Shown here in pieces: positions 6,981-7,495 of a stretch of DNA of 7,495 nucleotides (its first letter is position 1; every line of letters begins with the position of its first letter). A program made the position numbers and the translations under genes. Below the pieces are notes generated by a model that searched no databases, was not told the origin of the DNA, and saw only the letters and a list, made by a program, of their open reading frames with translations. Source of the DNA: Pseudomonadota bacterium (lineage in GTDB: Bacteria; Pseudomonadota; Gammaproteobacteria; GCA-001735895). The DNA is taken from positions 1 through 7,495 of the forward strand of contig JACZQS010000117.1 of assembly GCA_022545625.1 (NCBI GenBank), in the 5' to 3' direction.

Positions 6981-7495
6981 CGAGTACCCGAATTTTGTAC
7001 CGTCAATCGCGGTGAGTTTCTGATGCTCGATCCACGACGAACCGGAGCGTGTGTAGACATATGCCGAACCCTGGGGACTGATGTTGTCGAAGGGTGCGCC
7101 CACGATCGCCGTGTCGGCGGAGAGCGCGACGGAGAAGCCGAACAAGTCGCTCGCAGCAGCGTCGGAAGCGGTGAGTTTGGCCTGCTCTATCCACTGCGAC
7201 AGATCGGGGTCCAAGCGGAACACATATGCCGAGCCGGAGTCGGTGCCGCCCACGTCGCTGTCGTCGAGCCGCGCCCCGATCACCGCCACATCGCCGCTCA
7301 GGGACAACGACCAGCCGAAGGTGTCGTGAGGCTGGGCGTCGGAGGCGTTGAGCTTGACGGTTTCGGTCACGTCCATCCAACCGCCCTTTGGCTTATCGAA
7401 CACATACACCGAGCCGGAGGACGATCCGAAATCATCGTCCCCATGAGCCCCGATCATGACCACGTCGCCGCTGATCGAAGTAGCAGCGCCGAACG
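6957..7495 (-). CDS. FG-GAP (integrin-alpha-like) repeat protein, internal fragment
   Basis: The minus-strand frame is open at the window edge and carries three full repeats of 50-59 residues plus part of a fourth. They begin with FGAATSISGD (7493), FGWSLSLSGD (7319), FGFSVALSAD (7142) and FGYSVALDND (6992). Each runs FG-x-S-[VL]-x-L-[SD]-x-D, then [VI]-[IV]-GA, an Asp-rich loop, G-S-[AV]-Y-V-[FY], a tryptophan segment and a KL-A-D stretch. FG-GAP repeats form beta-propeller blades in secreted or surface proteins and often bind calcium. The GTG at 7463 is inside repeat 1, so the real start lies beyond the window. Repeat 4 is cut after DNDT at the junction; the frame reads on to 6711 but that extension is antisense to the HlyD gene and has no FG-GAP character. 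GC is far higher than in the neighbours (42 of 60 bases at 7261-7320). Confidence 0.8.

Noticed and set aside
6981..7495. Continuation of the HlyD-type plus-strand frame to the window end as a novel C-terminal domain
   Set aside because: These codons are the exact antisense of well-formed FG-GAP repeats, and high-GC antisense frames are often open by chance; there is no HlyD-like sequence in them.

Overview
The window looks like a piece of a proteobacterial genome, most likely an environmental gammaproteobacterium. This is inferred from gene families and composition (about 50-55% GC in most genes), not from a marker gene. No RNA gene, CRISPR array or insertion sequence was seen.

Left half (1-4346): a divergent metabolic locus. 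On the minus strand is a long flavin/iron-sulfur oxidoreductase of the trimethylamine dehydrogenase / 2,4-dienoyl-CoA reductase type, whose C-terminus lies outside the window. On the plus strand is an enolase-superfamily (mandelate racemase-like) enzyme, followed 4 nt later by a beta-lactamase-fold serine hydrolase. The 116-bp divergent spacer holds an almost symmetric 39-bp inverted repeat that carries a plausible promoter in each direction. The three genes look like a small catabolic set for an unidentified, perhaps N-methylated or acid-sugar-like, compound.

Middle (4347-4683): an AT-rich gap of 337 bp with one perfect short hairpin and a possible promoter element.

Right half (4684-6980): an HDOD-domain signalling protein overlaps by ATGA a second gene. 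That gene encodes two GAF-like domains, one membrane helix and a periplasmic HlyD-type adaptor, so a cytoplasmic sensor is fused to an export or adaptor module.

Right end (about 6957-7495): the HlyD gene stops abruptly in mid-domain. It abuts, tail to tail, a much more GC-rich minus-strand fragment encoding FG-GAP (integrin-alpha-like) repeats, itself cut in mid-repeat at the same point. Both genes are broken at one junction and composition jumps from about 52% to nearly 70% GC. The last ~515 bp are therefore probably foreign to the rest: a chimeric assembly or amplification join, or less likely a real rearrangement.
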